A stretch of 44,118 nucleotides of DNA from RXIX01 sp003989075 (GTDB lineage: Bacteria > Pseudomonadota > Gammaproteobacteria > Competibacterales > Competibacteraceae). Below are positions 6,778 through 16,872 of the stretch, one piece after another. Below the pieces are notes generated by a model, which saw nothing but the letters and a program-made list of their open reading frames with translations, was not told the DNA's origin and made no database searches. Within the stretch, counting starts at the first letter, position 1; each line of letters begins with the position of its first letter. The stretch is from contig JAKOYN010000057.1 of NCBI GenBank assembly GCA_029780415.1, positions 1 through 44,118 on the forward strand, read 5' to 3'. The position numbers were made by a program, and so were the translations under genes.

Positions 6778-8189
6778 CGGGATTCCTCACAGGTGATCAG
6801 GGGAGCCGCCCCGGCTGCGCTACGGGAGTCCTTAAGCATTTCCGCAATCAGGAAAGCCAGTTCCAGACTCTGCGAGGCGTTCAGGCGTGGATCGCAGGGC
6901 GTGTGATAGCGGTCGGCCAGGCCCTGTTCGGTGATCGCCTGCGCCCCGCCTAAGCATTCGGTGACATCCTGTCCGGTGAGTTCAAAATGCAGACCACCCG
7001 GATAGCTGCCCTCAGCGCGGTGGATGGCGAAAAACTGGCGCACCTCTTCGAGAATGCGGCCAAAGGGCCGGGTCTTATAGCCGTTGCGGGTTTCCTGAGT
7101 GTTGCCGTGCATGGGGTCACAGGACCAGATCACCGCCCGGCCTTCGCTGCGCACGGCGCGGATCAGCGGTGGCAGTACAGTACTGATTTTGTCTGCGCCC
7201 ATGCGGCTGATCAGGGTCAGGCGGCCGGGCCGATCGTCGGGGTTGAGCACATCCAACAGGCGCAACAGGGTATCGGGGTCGGCGCCCGGGCCGAGCTTGA
7301 GGCCGATGGGATTGGTGATGCCGCGCATGAATTCAACGTGCGCGCCGTCCAGTTGCCGGGTGCGCTCGCCGATCCACAGAAAATGCGCCGAACCGGCATA
7401 CCAGGCGCCGCTCAGCGGATCGCGCCGGGTCAGGGCCTGTTCATAGCCGAGCAGCAGGGCCTCGTGTGAGGTGTAGAAATTGACCTGACGCACCTGGGCA
7501 TCGGTAGCGGCATCCAGGCGGCAGGCGCGCATGAAGGCCAGGGTTTCGCTGATGCGGTCGGCCAGATCGCGATAACGGGCGCCCTGCGGACTGGCGCGCA
7601 GGAAATCGAGATTCCACTGTTGTACCCGATGCAGATCGGCAAAGCCGCCCTGGGCCAGCGCCCGCAGCAGGTTCAGAGTCGCCGCCGACTGGGCATAGGC
7701 GCGCAACTGGCGGCGCGGATCGGGGCGGCGCGCTTCGGCGCTGAAATCCAGACCGTTGACGATATCGCCGCGATAACTGGGCAGGGTGAGGCCCGCGCGG
7801 GTTTCGGTCGGCGCGCTGCGCGGCTTGGCGAACTGTCCGGCCATCCGGCCAACCTTGACCACCGGACAGGCTGCAGCGAAGGTCAGCACCACCGCCATTT
7901 GCAGCAGGACGCGGAAGGTATCGGTGATAGCGCGGTCGGTGCAGTCGGTAAAGCTCTCGGCGCAGTCGCCACCCTGCAGCAGGAAGGCGCGCCCGGTGGC
8001 GACTTCGGCCAGTTGCTGGTCAAGGGTGCGGACTTCACTGGCCAGCACCAGGGGTAGCGACTGGGCCAGCCGTTCCTCCACCGCTGCCAGTGCAGCCGGG
8101 TCGTCGTAAGCCGGCAATTGCGCTGCCGGCTGGTCGCGCCAGCGGGCCGGGGTCCAGGGCGCTTGGGTGTGTTGCATGGGTTGCGGCAT
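6774..8189 (-). CDS. Class II 3-deoxy-7-phosphoheptulonate (DAHP) synthase
   Basis: The enzyme condenses phosphoenolpyruvate and erythrose 4-phosphate at the entry to the shikimate pathway. The sequence is of the class II (plant/mycobacterial/PhzC) type: LLQGGDCAES near residue 70, VGRMAGQFAKPRS near 112, YRGDIVNG near 137, ISRMGADK near 330, CDPMHGNT near 360 and a C-terminal ECLGG. The frame remains open for 70 more codons upstream, but that part is Arg/Ser-rich with no family similarity; ATG at 8187-8189 gives a 471-residue protein of normal length. It overlaps the amidotransferase gene by 4 bp. Confidence 0.92.
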   Translation of the reverse strand: MPQPMQHTQAPWTPARWRDQPAAQLPAYDDPAALAAVEERLAQSLPLVLASEVRTLDQQLAEVATGRAFLLQGGDCAESFTDCTDRAITDTFRVLLQMAVVLTFAAACPVVKVGRMAGQFAKPRSAPTETRAGLTLPSYRGDIVNGLDFSAEARRPDPRRQLRAYAQSAATLNLLRALAQGGFADLHRVQQWNLDFLRASPQGARYRDLADRISETLAFMRACRLDAATDAQVRQVNFYTSHEALLLGYEQALTRRDPLSGAWYAGSAHFLWIGERTRQLDGAHVEFMRGITNPIGLKLGPGADPDTLLRLLDVLNPDDRPGRLTLISRMGADKISTVLPPLIRAVRSEGRAVIWSCDPMHGNTQETRNGYKTRPFGRILEEVRQFFAIHRAEGSYPGGLHFELTGQDVTECLGGAQAITEQGLADRYHTPCDPRLNASQSLELAFLIAEMLKDSRSAAGAAPLITCEESR

Positions 8190-8373
8190 GTTGAATCCGG
8201 AAAGTAGTCGGCGAAACGGCCGGCGCAGGGGCGAGGCGGCCTGGCGCCTTAGGATAACCGCGGCGCCGGCATAAGACACGGGCATGGAGCGCAGGCCGGG
8301 TGATCTGGAGATGGATTGATCGCTGCCGCGAAGCCGGTCATCCTTGCACGGTCCATCCCTTGCGAAAGACCGT

Positions 8374-9312
8374 ATGCCTGCCGCCATGTCCACATCCACC
8401 TCGACGTCCGCGCCACTGTCCTGGCCTGTTTCACCCTATCTGCTGCTTGTGCTGACCACGCTGTTCTGGTCGGGCAATTTCGTGCTTGGCCGCGCAGTGC
8501 ATGCCGTGTTCACACCTTTCAGCCTATCGTTCTGGCGCTGGGCGGTGGCGCTGGTGATCCTGTTGCCCTTTGTCTGGCGGGCACTGCGTGAACAGGGGTT
8601 GCTGCCGTGGCGGCATCTGCCCATTCTGCTGCTGCTGAGCGTGCTCGGCGTGGTGAATTTCAATACCTTCGTTTATATCGGCCTGCAATCCACGACCGCT
8701 ACCAATGCGGTGATCATGCTGTCGATTACCCCAGTGTTGATCGTGGCGCTGTCGTTTCTGCTGCTGCGCCAGACCGTAAATCGCTGGCAGGGACTCGGCA
8801 TCGGCATATCGCTGGCCGGTGTGCTGGTGATCGTCGCCCGGGGTGAGGCGCAGGCGCTGCTGGCCTGGCAGGTCAATCCCGGCGATTTGTGGGTGCTGGC
8901 GGCGGTGGCCAGTTGGGCGTTGTACTCGGTATGCCTGCGCTGGCGTCCGGCAGCGCTGCGGCCCTTGCCGTTTCAGGCGCTCACCATGCTGATTGGCGTA
9001 CTGATTCTGGCGCCGCTGTATGGCTGGGATCTGGCCCATGGGCATGTTTTCCCGCTCGACGCGGCGACACTGGGCAGCATTCTGTATCTGGCGCTGTTCC
9101 CGTCGATCCTGGCCTATATCTTCTGGAACCGCGCGGTGGCCGAACTGGGCGCCAATCGCAGCGGGCAATTCCTGCACCTGATGCCGGCCTTTGGCGCGCT
9201 GCTGGCGATGCTGTTTCTCGGCGAGCGGCTGCATGCTTTTCATGCCCTGGGCATTGCCCTGATCGCCCTGGGCATCTGGCTGGCGACGGTGCATGGGCGC
9301 GCGGCGGCTTGA
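8374..9312 (+). CDS. EamA/DMT-superfamily transporter
   Basis: The protein of about 312 residues has ten hydrophobic helices in two EamA repeats (residues about 20-150 and 165-300), the layout of drug/metabolite exporters such as RhaT and YdcZ-like proteins. Characteristic segments are FWSGNFVLGR in helix 1 and PSILAYIFWNRAVAELGANRSG in the second repeat. These are inner-membrane transporters of small metabolites; the substrate cannot be deduced. ATG codons at 8344, 8374 and 8386 are all possible; 8374 or 8386 start closest to the conserved region. It is divergent from the DAHP synthase gene. Confidence 0.88.
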   Translation: MPAAMSTSTSTSAPLSWPVSPYLLLVLTTLFWSGNFVLGRAVHAVFTPFSLSFWRWAVALVILLPFVWRALREQGLLPWRHLPILLLLSVLGVVNFNTFVYIGLQSTTATNAVIMLSITPVLIVALSFLLLRQTVNRWQGLGIGISLAGVLVIVARGEAQALLAWQVNPGDLWVLAAVASWALYSVCLRWRPAALRPLPFQALTMLIGVLILAPLYGWDLAHGHVFPLDAATLGSILYLALFPSILAYIFWNRAVAELGANRSGQFLHLMPAFGALLAMLFLGERLHAFHALGIALIALGIWLATVHGRAAA

Positions 9313-9387
9313 GGCTGTGGCGGGCCTTGAGCGGCCCGGCTGGAACGGTTTGCTGATCACCATTTCGCCGGACCCGGCGCGCCTCGC

Positions 9388-10239
9388 TCAGTCCGCCAGC
9401 AGCCAGTCGCGCACCACGGCGATCTGATCGTCGGCCATCAGCGCCGGGGCGTGGCCCATGCCGGAAAACTCGATCAGATGCGCGCGTGGGCCGCGCTCGG
9501 TCATGGCCATGGCATCGGCATGATCGAGCACGTCGGAAAATTCACCGCGCAGCACCAGTGTTGGACAGCGCACGGCATCCCAGACCGGCCACAGATCGAT
9601 ATCCTTCAGATCCAGGCTTCTGAAGTTCTCGGCGATGCCCGGATCATAGGCCAGCGTGTAGCGGCCATCCTCCAGTTGCCGCGCGCTGTGCACGGTCATG
9701 TGCCGCCACTGCGCATCGCTGAGCTGGCCAAACGGCGCGGCAATGGTGCGCATGAAGCGCTCCATTTTTTCAATGCTGTCATAGGCGACCACCTGCCCGA
9801 CGTAGTTGGCGACCCGTTGCAGCCCAGCGACCGGAATGCGCGGGCCAATATCGTTGACCACCAGCCGGTGAATCGGCGTACCGGCATAGCTGGCCAGAAA
9901 AATACCGATCAGTCCGCCCATCGACGTGCCGACCCAGTCGATACGCTCGGCATCGATCCGCGCCAGCAGCATGGCCAGATCGTTGATGTACAGCGGATAG
10001 GTATAGTCGGTCTTGTGTTCCAGCCAGTCGCTCTGGCCACGCCCGACCACGTCCGGACAGATCACCCGATAATCCTGTTCCAGCGCGGCGGCCAGAAAGT
10101 CGAAATCGCGGCCGGTGCGGGTCAGTCCGTGCACGCAGAACAGCACCCGGGGATTGGCCGGATCGCCCCATTCGGTGTAGTGGACCCGGTGAAAACCGTG
10201 CGGACCAAGGGCGCGGTAATAGTGGGAGGTCATGGCCAT
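9388..10239 (-). CDS. Alpha/beta-fold hydrolase
   Basis: The 283-residue protein shows the alpha/beta hydrolase signatures: oxyanion-hole HGL (FCVHGLTRTG, near 37), nucleophile elbow GTSMGG (near 105), acid in the LRGEFSDVL region and catalytic His in GMGHAP near the C-terminus. No signal peptide, so it is cytoplasmic. ATG 10239 is preferred over an upstream ATG at 10281 because CAGGAGA sits 7 bp before it. It is convergent with the EamA gene (75-bp gap). Substrate unknown; esterases and C-C hydrolases share this pattern. Confidence 0.88.
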   Translation of the reverse strand: MAMTSHYYRALGPHGFHRVHYTEWGDPANPRVLFCVHGLTRTGRDFDFLAAALEQDYRVICPDVVGRGQSDWLEHKTDYTYPLYINDLAMLLARIDAERIDWVGTSMGGLIGIFLASYAGTPIHRLVVNDIGPRIPVAGLQRVANYVGQVVAYDSIEKMERFMRTIAAPFGQLSDAQWRHMTVHSARQLEDGRYTLAYDPGIAENFRSLDLKDIDLWPVWDAVRCPTLVLRGEFSDVLDHADAMAMTERGPRAHLIEFSGMGHAPALMADDQIAVVRDWLLAD

Positions 10240-10388
10240 GGGCAATCTCCTGAGGGGAAGTGATTCCATGAAGTGAGTCATGGATGACGAAATACCCGCT
10301 GGTTTAAGCCATTGCGTAGCGACTCGATTCGCCAGCCTTTTGCGATGCGAATCGGCGCGGAGCAGGGCGGCCAGCGGCGCTTAAAATC

Positions 10389-10746
10389 AGTCCCCGGCAT
10401 TTGGCCGTGAAGCCACCCAGCCGGGGGTGGGCTGCGCTTACGCGCTCAGGCTTTCGCCTGTAAAGGTCATCTCGCCCGGTTATCCCGTGGTTTTTGTGAG
10501 TCGCACTGCCCGTTGCTCCGGTACCGTGCTGTTTAACGACTCACCTCAGAGCGGCAAACTGATGAAGCATTCGCCGGTGACTATCACACCGCTTGCGCGG
10601 ATTCACGGGTAACCTCTGCCCTTGCTTCGGCTGTGCTCAGCACGAGTTCGGGCGGGCTGGTTGAGTCACACCGCCCAAACGGGCAACGCCAATCAACGGT
10701 GGGCGTCATCAAGGATGATGACGATTCAGCGTTGAAGCCGGGGACT
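10389..10746 (+). ncRNA. Candidate structured non-coding RNA (about 360 nt, HEARO/omega-RNA-like)
   Basis: A 539-bp gap without a credible gene is packed with complementary segments. The outermost arms AGTCCCCGGC (10389-10398) and GCCGGGGACT (10737-10746) are perfectly complementary. Inside are pairings 10411-10418/10425-10433, 10434-10437/10442-10445, 10447-10451/10456-10460, a long-range stem 10478-10489/10604-10614 (one bulge), 10496-10503/10537-10544 (8 bp perfect), 10575-10579/10587-10591, 10673-10676/10681-10684 and 10705-10710/10717-10722. Many nested perfect stems in one interval are unlikely by chance. The layout recalls the HEARO (IscB-associated omega) RNAs, but no IscB or TnpB gene is adjacent. 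Strand is chosen on that resemblance and is uncertain. Confidence 0.5.
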
Positions 10747-10820
10747 CAACTATCGGGTCAGGCAGCGAGGATCGTTATAATCGCCGCTTCATCATTCTGA
10801 TACCAGAGAGGGCTTCCAGC

Positions 10821-11561
10821 ATGGCCACCCTGCATTACACCGAGAGCGGCCAGGGCGAGCCGCTCGTCCTGCTGCATAGCGGCGGCATGAGCGGCGCCGA
10901 GTGGCGGCCGCAGATCACGCTGTTTGCACGCAGTTTCCGCGTCATCGTGCCCGATCACCTCGGGCACGGCCACAGTCCGATGATCGCCGAAAAGCTGACC
11001 ATCGGCGACATGGGCCGCGCCGTGCTGGATCTGCTCGATCATCTGGGATTGCCACGGGCATTCCTGGTCGGCTCGTCGATGGGCGGTGCGGTGGCGCTGT
11101 GGCTGACTGTGCATCATCCGGACCGGGTGGCCAAACTGGTGCTGTACCGGGTCGGCTATCGCAAGGATGAGGATACTCACGCCGGCACGCGCGGCATGGC
11201 CAATCCTGCCTATTGGCGCAGCGTCGGCATGCACAAGTGGCTCAGTGATATCCATCAACCGCAGGGCGGGCCGGATGCCTGGGAACAGGTGATCAGCCGG
11301 GTATCGGAAGCGCTGGAGCCGGCCAGCACCGATCACGCCCACGATCTCGATATTCTCAGTCGTATCGCCCAGCCGACCCTGATCGTGGTCGGCGATCGCG
11401 ATCCGGTGGCGCCGCTCGATCAGGTGCTGGAAATGTTTGGCGCCATTCCCAACTGTGGTCTGTGGGTGTTGCCGCATGCCACGCATGTAACCGCAACCAA
11501 TACCTGGCGCGCCGAATCCTTTGCGCTGGAGGTGACGCGTTTCCTGCAGCGGCAGAAGTAA
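10821..11561 (+). CDS. Alpha/beta-fold hydrolase
   Basis: The 246-residue protein is a second, distinct alpha/beta hydrolase. It has LLHSGGMSGAEW (oxyanion region, near residue 17), DHLGHGHS near 50, nucleophile elbow GSSMGGA (Ser near residue 88), DRDP with the catalytic acid near 193 and His in PHATHVT near 218. It has no signal peptide. A ribosome site (AGAGAGGG) precedes the ATG. It lies just downstream of the candidate structured RNA and upstream of a TPR gene 38-44 bp away, with which it may be co-transcribed. The substrate is unknown. Confidence 0.88.
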   Translation: MATLHYTESGQGEPLVLLHSGGMSGAEWRPQITLFARSFRVIVPDHLGHGHSPMIAEKLTIGDMGRAVLDLLDHLGLPRAFLVGSSMGGAVALWLTVHHPDRVAKLVLYRVGYRKDEDTHAGTRGMANPAYWRSVGMHKWLSDIHQPQGGPDAWEQVISRVSEALEPASTDHAHDLDILSRIAQPTLIVVGDRDPVAPLDQVLEMFGAIPNCGLWVLPHATHVTATNTWRAESFALEVTRFLQRQK

Positions 11562-11604
11562 TCATGCGACCACACGGCGTTCAATCATACAGCGAGGCAT
11601 GGCC

Positions 11605-12228
11605 ATGAACGGGATTGCGCAGATATTGAGCCTGGCGGTGGTGCTGGCTCTGGCGGTGCCGGCGCTGGCCGGGCCCTATGAACAGGCGTTCGGTGCGGTG
11701 CAGCGCATGCTGACCCAGTCAGCGCGCAATGATGAAACTGGTCTGCAGGCGGCTCGGCAGCAACTGGAGCAGATGCCGCGCCCGGCGCATCAGGATGTCA
11801 AGGCGGCGCGCGCTCTGAATCAGCAGGGCCTGGATGCTCTCAAGCGTGGCGATGCAGCGGCGGCCGTTACAGCTCTGCAGCAGGCCCAGCGCGCCGATCC
11901 GGCCGATGTCGAAGTGGCCGGCAATCTGGGCTATGCCCATCTGAAACTCGGCCAGCTCAAGCGCGCCGAACAGCAGCTGATCTATGCGCTGTCGCTGGCG
12001 CCGGACCGGGTGTCGTCCTGGTTCAATCTTGGGCAGGTGTATGGCGCGCTCAATCAGCCTGAGAAAGCAACCGGCGCCTTTGCCAACACCTACCGCTTTG
12101 CCCAGAACCGCATCAAGACCGAGGGCTTTCTGCGCCAGGCGCTGCAGAACCCCGAAAACAGCGCCGCGACCCGAACCGCGCTGCGTCAGGCATTGGCCCT
12201 GTTCGGTTTGAGCGTGGATGGGCCGTGA
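11605..12228 (+). CDS. Secreted tetratricopeptide-repeat protein
   Basis: The product (about 207 residues) begins with a signal peptide ending VPALAGPYE, so it is periplasmic or membrane-attached. Residues about 75-190 form two to three TPR-like helix pairs (ALNQQGLDALKRGDAAAAVTA; GNLGYAHLKLGQLKRAEQQL; SSWFNLGQVYGALNQPEKAT), which normally mediate protein-protein contact. Two in-frame ATGs exist at 11599 and 11605; the second has GAGG 7 bp upstream and is preferred. Partner proteins cannot be named. It sits between an alpha/beta hydrolase and a Cache-like periplasmic protein. Confidence 0.8.
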   Translation: MNGIAQILSLAVVLALAVPALAGPYEQAFGAVQRMLTQSARNDETGLQAARQQLEQMPRPAHQDVKAARALNQQGLDALKRGDAAAAVTALQQAQRADPADVEVAGNLGYAHLKLGQLKRAEQQLIYALSLAPDRVSSWFNLGQVYGALNQPEKATGAFANTYRFAQNRIKTEGFLRQALQNPENSAATRTALRQALALFGLSVDGP

Positions 12229-12297
12229 GTACGCTGCTGGCGGCGAAATCATGCTGCGTGGCTTGCTCCTCTGTCAGGTGGCGTCTAGGCTTAAAAA

Positions 12298-12319
12298 GCG
12301 TCGCATCCCGTAGCGACGC
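12298..12319 (-). terminator. Hairpin upstream of the Cache-like gene, terminator-like on the minus strand
   Basis: GCGTCGC (12298-12304) pairs perfectly with GCGACGC (12313-12319) around an 8-base loop. On the minus strand the stem is followed by CTTTTTA, so it could terminate antisense transcripts; on the plus strand it would sit in the leader of the gene at 12362. No minus-strand gene ends here. Confidence 0.35.
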
Positions 12320-12361
12320 ACAACAACACTGATACCACCATGACAATGCGAGGATAACTAC

Positions 12362-12859
12362 ATGAAAAAAGTGCTGATGAGCCTGACGGCCTGCTGCGTG
12401 ATGGGTCTTTCCGCCGGTGCCTGGGCGGCTGATGCCGCGACTGCCGATGAGGTGGTGGCCAAGGTCAAGGAAGCCTCGGTCGCCGTTAAGGCCGGCGCCG
12501 ACGTGACCCTGTCCGAATTCGACAAGAAGGATGGCAAATGGGCCTGGAAGGATACCTATGTGTTCGCGCTGGATTGCAGTGCGGGCGTCGTCAAGGCGCA
12601 TCCAAACGAGAAGGTCAAGGGTATCAAGGTGGTTGATCTCAAGGACAAGGCTACCGGTCAGGAATTTGGCAGTGCCCTGTGCGCCGCCGCCAAGAAGGCT
12701 CACGGTGGCTGGGTTGAATACATGTGGACCAAGCCCGGTGCCGAAGGCAATCACCGCAAGGTCGCCTATGTTCTGTCCGCTGGCAACTATCAAGTGGTCG
12801 CGGGTGTCTATGACGACAAGCTGACTGCTGCTGAATTGGAAGCCAAGAGCGCCAAGTAA
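12362..12859 (+). CDS. Periplasmic single-Cache-domain protein
   Basis: The 165-residue protein has a signal peptide (residues 1-22, ending AWA) and a small Cache-like domain with KWAWKDTYVFALDCSAGVVKAHPN and VEYMWTKPGAEGNHRKVAYV, the pattern of the stand-alone sCache_2 (calcium channel/chemotaxis receptor-like) periplasmic proteins. Such proteins bind small ligands outside the cytoplasm; here there is no attached signalling domain, so it may act with a separate receptor or as a scavenger. It is followed by a good terminator and is probably monocistronic. Confidence 0.8.
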   Translation: MKKVLMSLTACCVMGLSAGAWAADAATADEVVAKVKEASVAVKAGADVTLSEFDKKDGKWAWKDTYVFALDCSAGVVKAHPNEKVKGIKVVDLKDKATGQEFGSALCAAAKKAHGGWVEYMWTKPGAEGNHRKVAYVLSAGNYQVVAGVYDDKLTAAELEAKSAK

Positions 12860-12933
12860 GCCCCGCCGGTCCCCGCCGCGTCGCGCCCCTGCCGATTCTG
12901 GCGCTTGCCAGATGCGCGACCCGGCGGGCTTTT
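12858..12933 (+). terminator. Rho-independent terminator after the Cache-like gene
   Basis: AGCCCCGCCGG at the stop codon pairs with CCGGCGGGCT (12921-12930), with an inner stem GCGTCGCGC/GATGCGCGAC, followed by TTTT. The outer stem has one bulge. Confidence 0.65.
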
Positions 12934-13043
12934 CTGTGCCTTGATCGGTTCTCCTGCACGCGACAGCACCCTGTCAACTTCGTTGTATACTGGCGACACG
13001 CTCGCCTTGCATCCATGATCCCCTCTCAGACAGGAGAATTCCG

Positions 13044-13567
13044 GTGATTTATTCCCTCGGCGACCGCAGGGTCGAATGCCATGGCGAGGACTGGTTCATC
13101 GCCGACAATGCCACCGTGATCGGCTCGGTGGTGCTCAAGCAGAACGCCAGCATCTGGTTCAATGCCGTGCTGCGCGGCGATAACGATGTCATCACCATCG
13201 GCGAGAATGCCAATATCCAGGATGGCGCGATCCTGCACACCGATCCGGGCATTCCGCTCACCGTGGGCCGCGATGTCACCGTCGGTCATCTGGCGATGCT
13301 GCATGGCTGCATCATCGGCGACAACAGCCTGATCGGCATCAAGAGCCTGATCATGAACCGGGCGGTGATCGGCAAAAACTGCCTGATTGGCGCCAACAGC
13401 CTGATTCCCGAAGGCAAGGTCATTCCCGACGGTTCGCTGGTGATGGGCTCACCGGGCAAGGTGGTGCGCACGCTGACCGAGCAGGAGATTGAGAACCTGC
13501 GCGGGTCAGCCAGCCGCTATGTGGAAAACTTCAAACGGTTCAAGCGCGACCTGCATCCCCAGGGCTG

Positions 13568-13568
<1 letters not shown>
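13044..13568 (+). CDS. Gamma-class carbonic anhydrase family protein (YrdA/PaaY-like)
   Basis: The 174-residue protein is a left-handed beta-helix of hexapeptide repeats (NATVIGSVVLKQNASIW, NAVLRGDNDVITIGENANIQDG, GRDVTVGHLAMLHGC, GDNSLIGIKSLIMN). The metal-binding His residues of this family are visible in ILHTDP and GHLAMLHG. The start is GTG at 13044, with AGGAGAA 7 bp upstream and no better ATG. Members may be carbonic anhydrases or acyl/thioester-binding proteins. The stop codon shares a base with the ATG of the MoxR gene, so it is the first gene of a five-gene overlapping cluster. Confidence 0.88.
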
Positions 13569-14499
<931 letters not shown>

Positions 14500-14503
<4 letters not shown>

Positions 14504-16872
14504 GTGGCATGTGGTATGGGCTGGCGCGTCTGCTGCTGGTGTTTGGCCTGGCGTTGCTGGCATTAGCCTTGCCCAGCATCGGCGGCGCCGCGCCCCTGCT
14601 GGATCGGGTGAGTCTGCAACTGAAATGGAAGCACCAGTTCCAGTTTGCCGGGTATTACGCGGCAGTGGAAAAGGGTTTCTACCGCGACGCCGGCCTGGAT
14701 GTGACGCTGCTGGAGGCGCCGGATAACATCGAGCCCGCGCAGGCCGTGCTGCGCGGCGATGCTGAGTTTGGCATCGCCGCTTCGGATCTGGTGCTGTTGC
14801 GTGGTCAGGGCCGGCCAGTGGTGGCGCTGGCCGCCATTTACCAGCATTCGCCGTTTATTCTGCTGGCGCTGGCCAATCGTGGCATCGACAGCATTCATGA
14901 TCTGGCTGGCAAGCGGGCGATGATCGAGGCCCATGCCGCCGAGCTGCTCGCCTATCTGGCCTGGGAAGCAGTGCCGGCCAGCCGCATGACCCTGATACCG
15001 CACGAATTCAGTCCCAGCGCGCTGCTGGAAGGCCGGGTCGATGTCATATCCGCCTATTCCACCGACGAGCCGTTCCTGCTGCAACAGGCCGGCCAGCCCT
15101 ACCTGAGCTTTAATCCGCGCGCCGGCGGCATCGATTTCTACGGTGACACCCTGTTCACCACCGAAGAGCAGCTGCGCCGCCATCCGCAGCGGGTACGCGC
15201 CTTTCACGATGCGTCGCTGCGTGGCTGGCACTATGCGCTGGCGCATCCAGAGGAAATGGCGGCACTGATTTACAACAAATACAGCCAGCGCCACAGTCTG
15301 GATCATCTGCGCTTTGAGGCTGCGCAGAGCCAGCGCCTGATCCTGCCTGATGTGGTGCAGATCGGCTATATGAATCCTGGGCGCTGGCAGCATATCGCCG
15401 AAGTCTACGCCGGTTTGGGCATGGTGGCGCCGGGCCTGTCCCTGGAGGGTTTTCTCTACGATCCGGCGCTGCCGCCCAACCGCTTCTGGCTGTATCTGGC
15501 TCTTGGCTGCGTAATCGGCACGGCCAGCATCGCTGTGTTTATCGGGGTCCGCCTGCATCAGTTGCGTGCTGCGCTGGTCGTTATTGCCCGACAGCGCGAT
15601 CTGCTGGATGGCCTGTTCGAGGATATGGGTCTCGGCATCGTGGTGCTGGACCCGCTGGGCAAGGTGCTGCGCTTCAACTGCGGTTTCAAGGTGCTGACCG
15701 GCTACAGCGAACAGGAGGTTCGCCATCTCGACGACTGGCTTGTGCGCGCCTATCCCGATCCCGAGTATCGCCAGACGGTCATGGAGGCGTGGCAACGCGA
15801 TAGTCAGTGGATGCGGATCGAGACGCCCCGCTGCTTTTCAGTCATGTGCAGGGACGGCACGAACAAGGAGATCGAGTTTCGCTATTGGCGTCTGACCGAT
15901 GGCCGGACGATTGTCTCCATGCAGGATGTCACCCTGCGCAAGCAATCGGAAACGCAGTTGCGCGCGCTCGAAAAGCGCTACCGTAATCTGGTCGAGAACG
16001 CGCCGTTTCCGATCGTCATTTCCCGTATCGACGACGGCATTATTCTCTACCTCAATCCGCAGGCCGCGCGGAAACTCACCGTGTCTCGTACCTACATTCT
16101 GGGCAAATCAACCCAGGCATTCTACGTCCAGCCCGAGGAACGGGATCAGTTGATTGCGCAATTGCTCCAGCAGGGTTTCCTGCAGCACCGTGAAGTGCGT
16201 CTGCGCACCGCTGCGGGCGAACTGTTCTGGGCCAATCTGTCGGCGACCCTGATCCAGTTTGAGGACCAGTTGGCGGTCTTTTTCGCCATTATCGACATCA
16301 GCGAGCGCAAGGCCCTGGAACAGCGTCTGCAAACCCTGGCCATAACCGACGAGTTGACCGGGCTTTACAATCGCCGCCATTTCACCCAGTGCGGCATCGA
16401 AGAGGTGGTTCGCGCCCAGCGTTACAGCACGCCATTTTCGCTGCTGATGCTGGATATTGACCACTTCAAGACCATCAACGATACCTACGGTCATGAATCC
16501 GGCGACGAGATGTTGCGCAGTCTGGCGGGCATGCTGCAGCAGCAGTTGCGGTCGCTGGATATTGTCGGCCGGCTCGGTGGCGAGGAATTCGGGGTGATTC
16601 TGCCCAATACCGCGCGAGCCGAAGCCCGCTGTCTGGCCGAACGCCTGTGTCAGGCAGTCAGCCGGCACGAGATCGTGACCCGGTATGCCCTGCTGAAGAT
16701 GAGCGTGAGTATTGGTGTAGCCACCTTTGGCGCGTCCATGCAGACCATCGATGACCTGTTGCGCTGCGCCGACCATGCGCTGTACCAGGCCAAGGCCGAG
16801 GGGCGCAACCGGGTCGTGGTCGCTTTGGGCGAGGGCGTGCCCGCTGATGAAACGCCGATAAGCACGACATGA
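14500..16872 (+). CDS. Diguanylate cyclase with NMT1/THI5-like periplasmic binding domain and two PAS domains
   Basis: The 790-residue protein starts with a signal/anchor segment, then an NMT1/THI5-like substrate-binding domain (about 36-310; LQLKWKHQFQFAGYYAA is the family signature), a transmembrane helix (about 329-352), two PAS domains (about 368-480 and 490-600) and a GGDEF domain (about 613-775). The active site is GGEEF at 693-697 and the inhibitory-site RxxD motif (RSLD, 684-687) is exactly five residues upstream, so it should make cyclic di-GMP and be product-inhibited. GTG 14500 overlaps the MoxR stop (GTGA); ATG 14509 is an alternative. The binding domain type suggests sensing of a pyrimidine- or thiamine-precursor-like or sulfonate-like ligand, which is inference. 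Confidence 0.92.

Noticed and set aside
6055..8189. Phenazine biosynthesis cluster
   Set aside because: Only a PhzC-like enzyme type and a lone glutaminase are present; no phzA/B/D/F/G-like genes lie nearby.
8190..8399. N-terminal extension of the DAHP synthase by 70 codons
   Set aside because: The extension is Arg/Ser-rich, overlaps the divergent promoter region and gene start, and has no similarity to class II enzymes; ATG 8189 gives normal length.
10427..10612. Short plus-strand open frame of 61 codons within the structured region
   Set aside because: It spans several strong complementary stems and ends inside one; better explained as structured RNA than as a protein.
10389..10746. RNase P RNA, tmRNA, group I or group II intron
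   Set aside because: None of the conserved core sequences of these RNAs (for example the tmRNA acceptor end or the intron domain V) could be found.
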